Shown here: piece by piece, positions 61,801 to 64,000 of the stretch
Layout: each line of letters begins with the position of its first letter
Position numbering within the stretch: position 1 is the stretch's first letter
Assembly (NCBI RefSeq): GCF_022201045.2
Contig: NC_068556.1
Span: 22,549,501-22,613,500 of the forward strand
Origin: Citrus sinensis
Lineage: Eukaryota; Streptophyta; Magnoliopsida; Sapindales; Rutaceae
Direction: 5' to 3'
Length of the DNA stretch: 64,000 nt
The notes under the pieces: generated by a model
Databases searched by the model: none
Seen by the model: the letters and a program-made list of their open reading frames with translations, nothing else
Told to the model about the DNA's origin: nothing
Translations under genes and position numbers: made by a program

Positions 61801-64000
61801 TTCCAAACAGAAATAAATCAAACATTATACAGCAACCACTCAGTTTTAGTATTGCTCACAACAACTAATAAATGAGAAATCGCATAACAATTAATTAAAA
61901 AAGTTGAAAAATAATAGAAATTTCTGACAACAAATTCTCTAAAACTTGAGGTTGCTGCAGAATACACAAACCATATACCATAGAGTATTAATGATCAAAG
62001 GAGAAAACCCTTCTAAATTTCCGACCACTATGGACATATAGGTAAATAAGCATTATCAAACAACTCCATGACACATGTTTATTCCATGATTTTCATAAAT
62101 GTCTATTTAAAAGAGAACCAAGATAGCATAAAAATTTTTGGGCCTTTCTGCACTGGCCACCACAATCAAGTCAAGTGTACCTATTCAAAAACATTTTCCC
62201 CCACATAACACATTGGAAATTTTTTACGATTAAGGACTTTCTCAGCCAATTTCCTAAAGTAAATGGTTCGCAAAGGAATCACCTCTCATACCAAAATTTC
62301 AATTATCAAAAATCGTCATCTAAGATGAAACCTTAACATACAATCACAAAGTAGTCAAGATCCTTATTATTAGATTAGTCAGAAGAATCAAAAGGACAAT
62401 TAATTCATAATTATTTGCAGTTTGAACAAGGCAACATCTAATAGCAATACACACATGAAGTTCTCATATTCCTTTATGTGTCCCATCAATATACTCTCAA
62501 TTGCTATTGATTGGCATCATGAAGTGCTAGCAGAAAATCATGATTTAAATTCCAATTCAAATTGAGAGAGATTACAGACCAAGTTTAAATATGAAGAACA
62601 AGATCCAACATACGTGACTTACTTGAGAATGCACAGTTATTTGGAAAACGCGTGCCACATCAGTAATGTCCAATGCAGTCGTCGCAAACTTAACTATATC
62701 AGCTCCAGATGCTTGTATCCTTGCCACAAGATTGCTGAGATCTTCCATAGACGGAGTATACTGATAGTTGTGAGAAGAAACTATGACTTTGCACTTTTCA
62801 GGTTTCTTTCCACGTATGGAATCATTGAACTCACGAGCAACCTTGCAAAACAGTATCAAAAGTAGCAAAAGAAAGTCAGCTATCAAACCAAACAAGAAAG
62901 TTAAGAATAAAAAACAGAATGCTCCAGTGACTTCAGATGTTGTCAAGGAGACTTAAACTAGATGTATAGATGTTTCTTTATCATGAAAGGGCTACCTGAA
63001 GCTCAACATCAATGTAATCAGCTCCCAACTCCATGGCCAACCGAAGTACATCCACTCGCTCGTTTTCATCACCATCATACTGACCACCCTCCCAAATCGG
63101 TCTACAGAGAAAAACACAAAATATCAGAGAGGTCCAAGCTCAAAATCTATGTAACAACAGAATGTCTAACAAATGGTTCAGCCAAAAAAAATAAAATAAA
63201 AAATTTGTAGACAAGACTGAAACACTCAGAAACCTAAATTTTTGGATGGTTTGAGAATTTAACTATAATATAATTGGTGTGTCCCTTTGAAAAGTTAGAA
63301 CTCCAAATAAAGAAAATTGAAACCAGGTAAAAAATTCATCAGCAGAATGATTGCATTTTGCATTATTCAGGACCAACTGACAACAACAGTCAAATAGGAA
63401 GGTAACTTGCTTTATGAGAAAATCAGATACTGATAAACTTATGCATACAATAATCAAACCATTCCTGGTGCATTAACTTTTAGCATCCATGGAGAGGAAC
63501 CATCACAGGACAAGTTAAACAAGTACTCTAACTTTGAATACAATGTAAAGAACACATAACAAAACAAATATAGTAAAAGAAATTCAATCACAAACCTGTA
63601 GGTGAACAAGGTGGGCACAGGGGATTCTTTAATCAGAGTTTTGATATTCTCACGAGGATTGAAATTCTTCAAACCATCTAAACGAATTTCGACAAGATCA
63701 GCACCACTAGCATTTGCCTTACCCATATCAACCACCATCTTATCCACTGATTCCCCCATTATAGGAACGCAAATTAGGGTTGGATTCTTCCTCATACCTC
63801 CACTTACAAGTTTTGAGCCAGAAGCAACCTGAAAAAACAAAAACAAAAACAAAAAAACAAAAACAAATTTAAAAAGAAAAGGATAAACATAGGAAAATAT
63901 TTAACAATCTAATACAAACTGACATGATACCGTCAAAATTATATTAATTAAATAACTCAGTCTCATTCTGATAGCAGCTATCAAATTCAGGATAAAATCA
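58863..64000 (-). CDS. Bifunctional 3-dehydroquinate dehydratase/shikimate dehydrogenase, chloroplastic (5' end outside window)
   Basis: It catalyses the third and fourth shikimate-pathway steps: 3-dehydroquinate to 3-dehydroshikimate, then NADPH reduction to shikimate, in plastids. The ten in-window exons on the minus strand are 63828-63596, 63101-62996, 62841-62623, 61793-61447, 61137-61074, 60915-60807, 60717-60574, 59934-59786, 59172-59010 and 58903-58863, all GT-AG and in phase, giving 524 residues to the TAG. The dehydratase half has the expected SSHNYQ His and the Schiff-base Lys in VKFATTA. The dehydrogenase half shows GHSKSP, SCTIPHK with the catalytic Lys, YNTDY with the catalytic Asp, the nucleotide-binding GAGGAGKA, and the NRT motif that favours NADP. 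No key residue is missing. The exon(s) for the transit peptide and start must lie beyond base 64000; the acceptor at 63829 shows that 63828 is not the true start. Whether it prefers shikimate or quinate cannot be settled by eye. Confidence 0.95.

Overview
This is nuclear DNA of a higher plant, almost certainly a eudicot. It carries intron-rich genes with GT-AG introns, very AT-rich intergenic DNA, a plant-type tRNA-Pro, class III peroxidases, a plastid-type DXS and the fused plant 3-dehydroquinate dehydratase/shikimate dehydrogenase. A woody host such as Citrus is plausible, because petuvirus-like endogenous pararetroviruses are known there, but nothing here proves the species.

Layout. About 1-5930 (minus) is a decayed endogenous pararetrovirus of the petuvirus type. 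Its primer-binding site is at 5906-5919, it continues off the left edge, and it is broken by four in-frame stops and a 20-bp duplication. Next come a 57-codon ribosomal protein gene (bL33m, 6857-7030, +) and a ten-exon DXS gene (9949-13670, +) of the plastid MEP isoprenoid pathway. About 13.7-19 kb is AT-rich and holds a TIR element and an imperfect hairpin. About 18.8-28.4 kb is a class III peroxidase cluster: an intact copy on + (19056-20792), a shattered + copy (24.27-25.0 kb) and an intact inverted copy on - (25989-28109), with a LINE 3' end and two long G runs between them. About 28.4-39.4 kb is repeat-rich and holds a tRNA-derived SINE with target-site duplications, a diverged 545-bp-spaced duplication, a large foldback, and two small conserved-looking minus-strand genes (140 aa, and 71 aa in two exons).

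From 39.4 kb gene density rises. There is an eight-exon RING-CH membrane E3 ligase gene (+, 428 aa), a convergent nine-exon tandem-BRCT gene (-, 1168 aa) with an N-terminal cluster of TQx-hydrophobic motifs like those of animal MDC1, a tRNA-Pro(AGG), and a possible 61-aa two-exon gene. Then come a Tc1/mariner (pogo/Tigger-like) element with 25/26-bp terminal repeats and the C-terminal end of a transposase, an intronless 1000-aa J-domain protein with two DUF3444 domains, and the 3' ten exons of the chloroplast DHQ-SDH gene of the shikimate pathway, which runs off the right edge.

These are independent nuclear genes, not an operon. Functional links are loose: DXS and DHQ-SDH are both plastid biosynthetic enzymes. 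All exon boundaries were assigned by eye from GT-AG signals, unbroken phase and family conservation; no transcript evidence was available.
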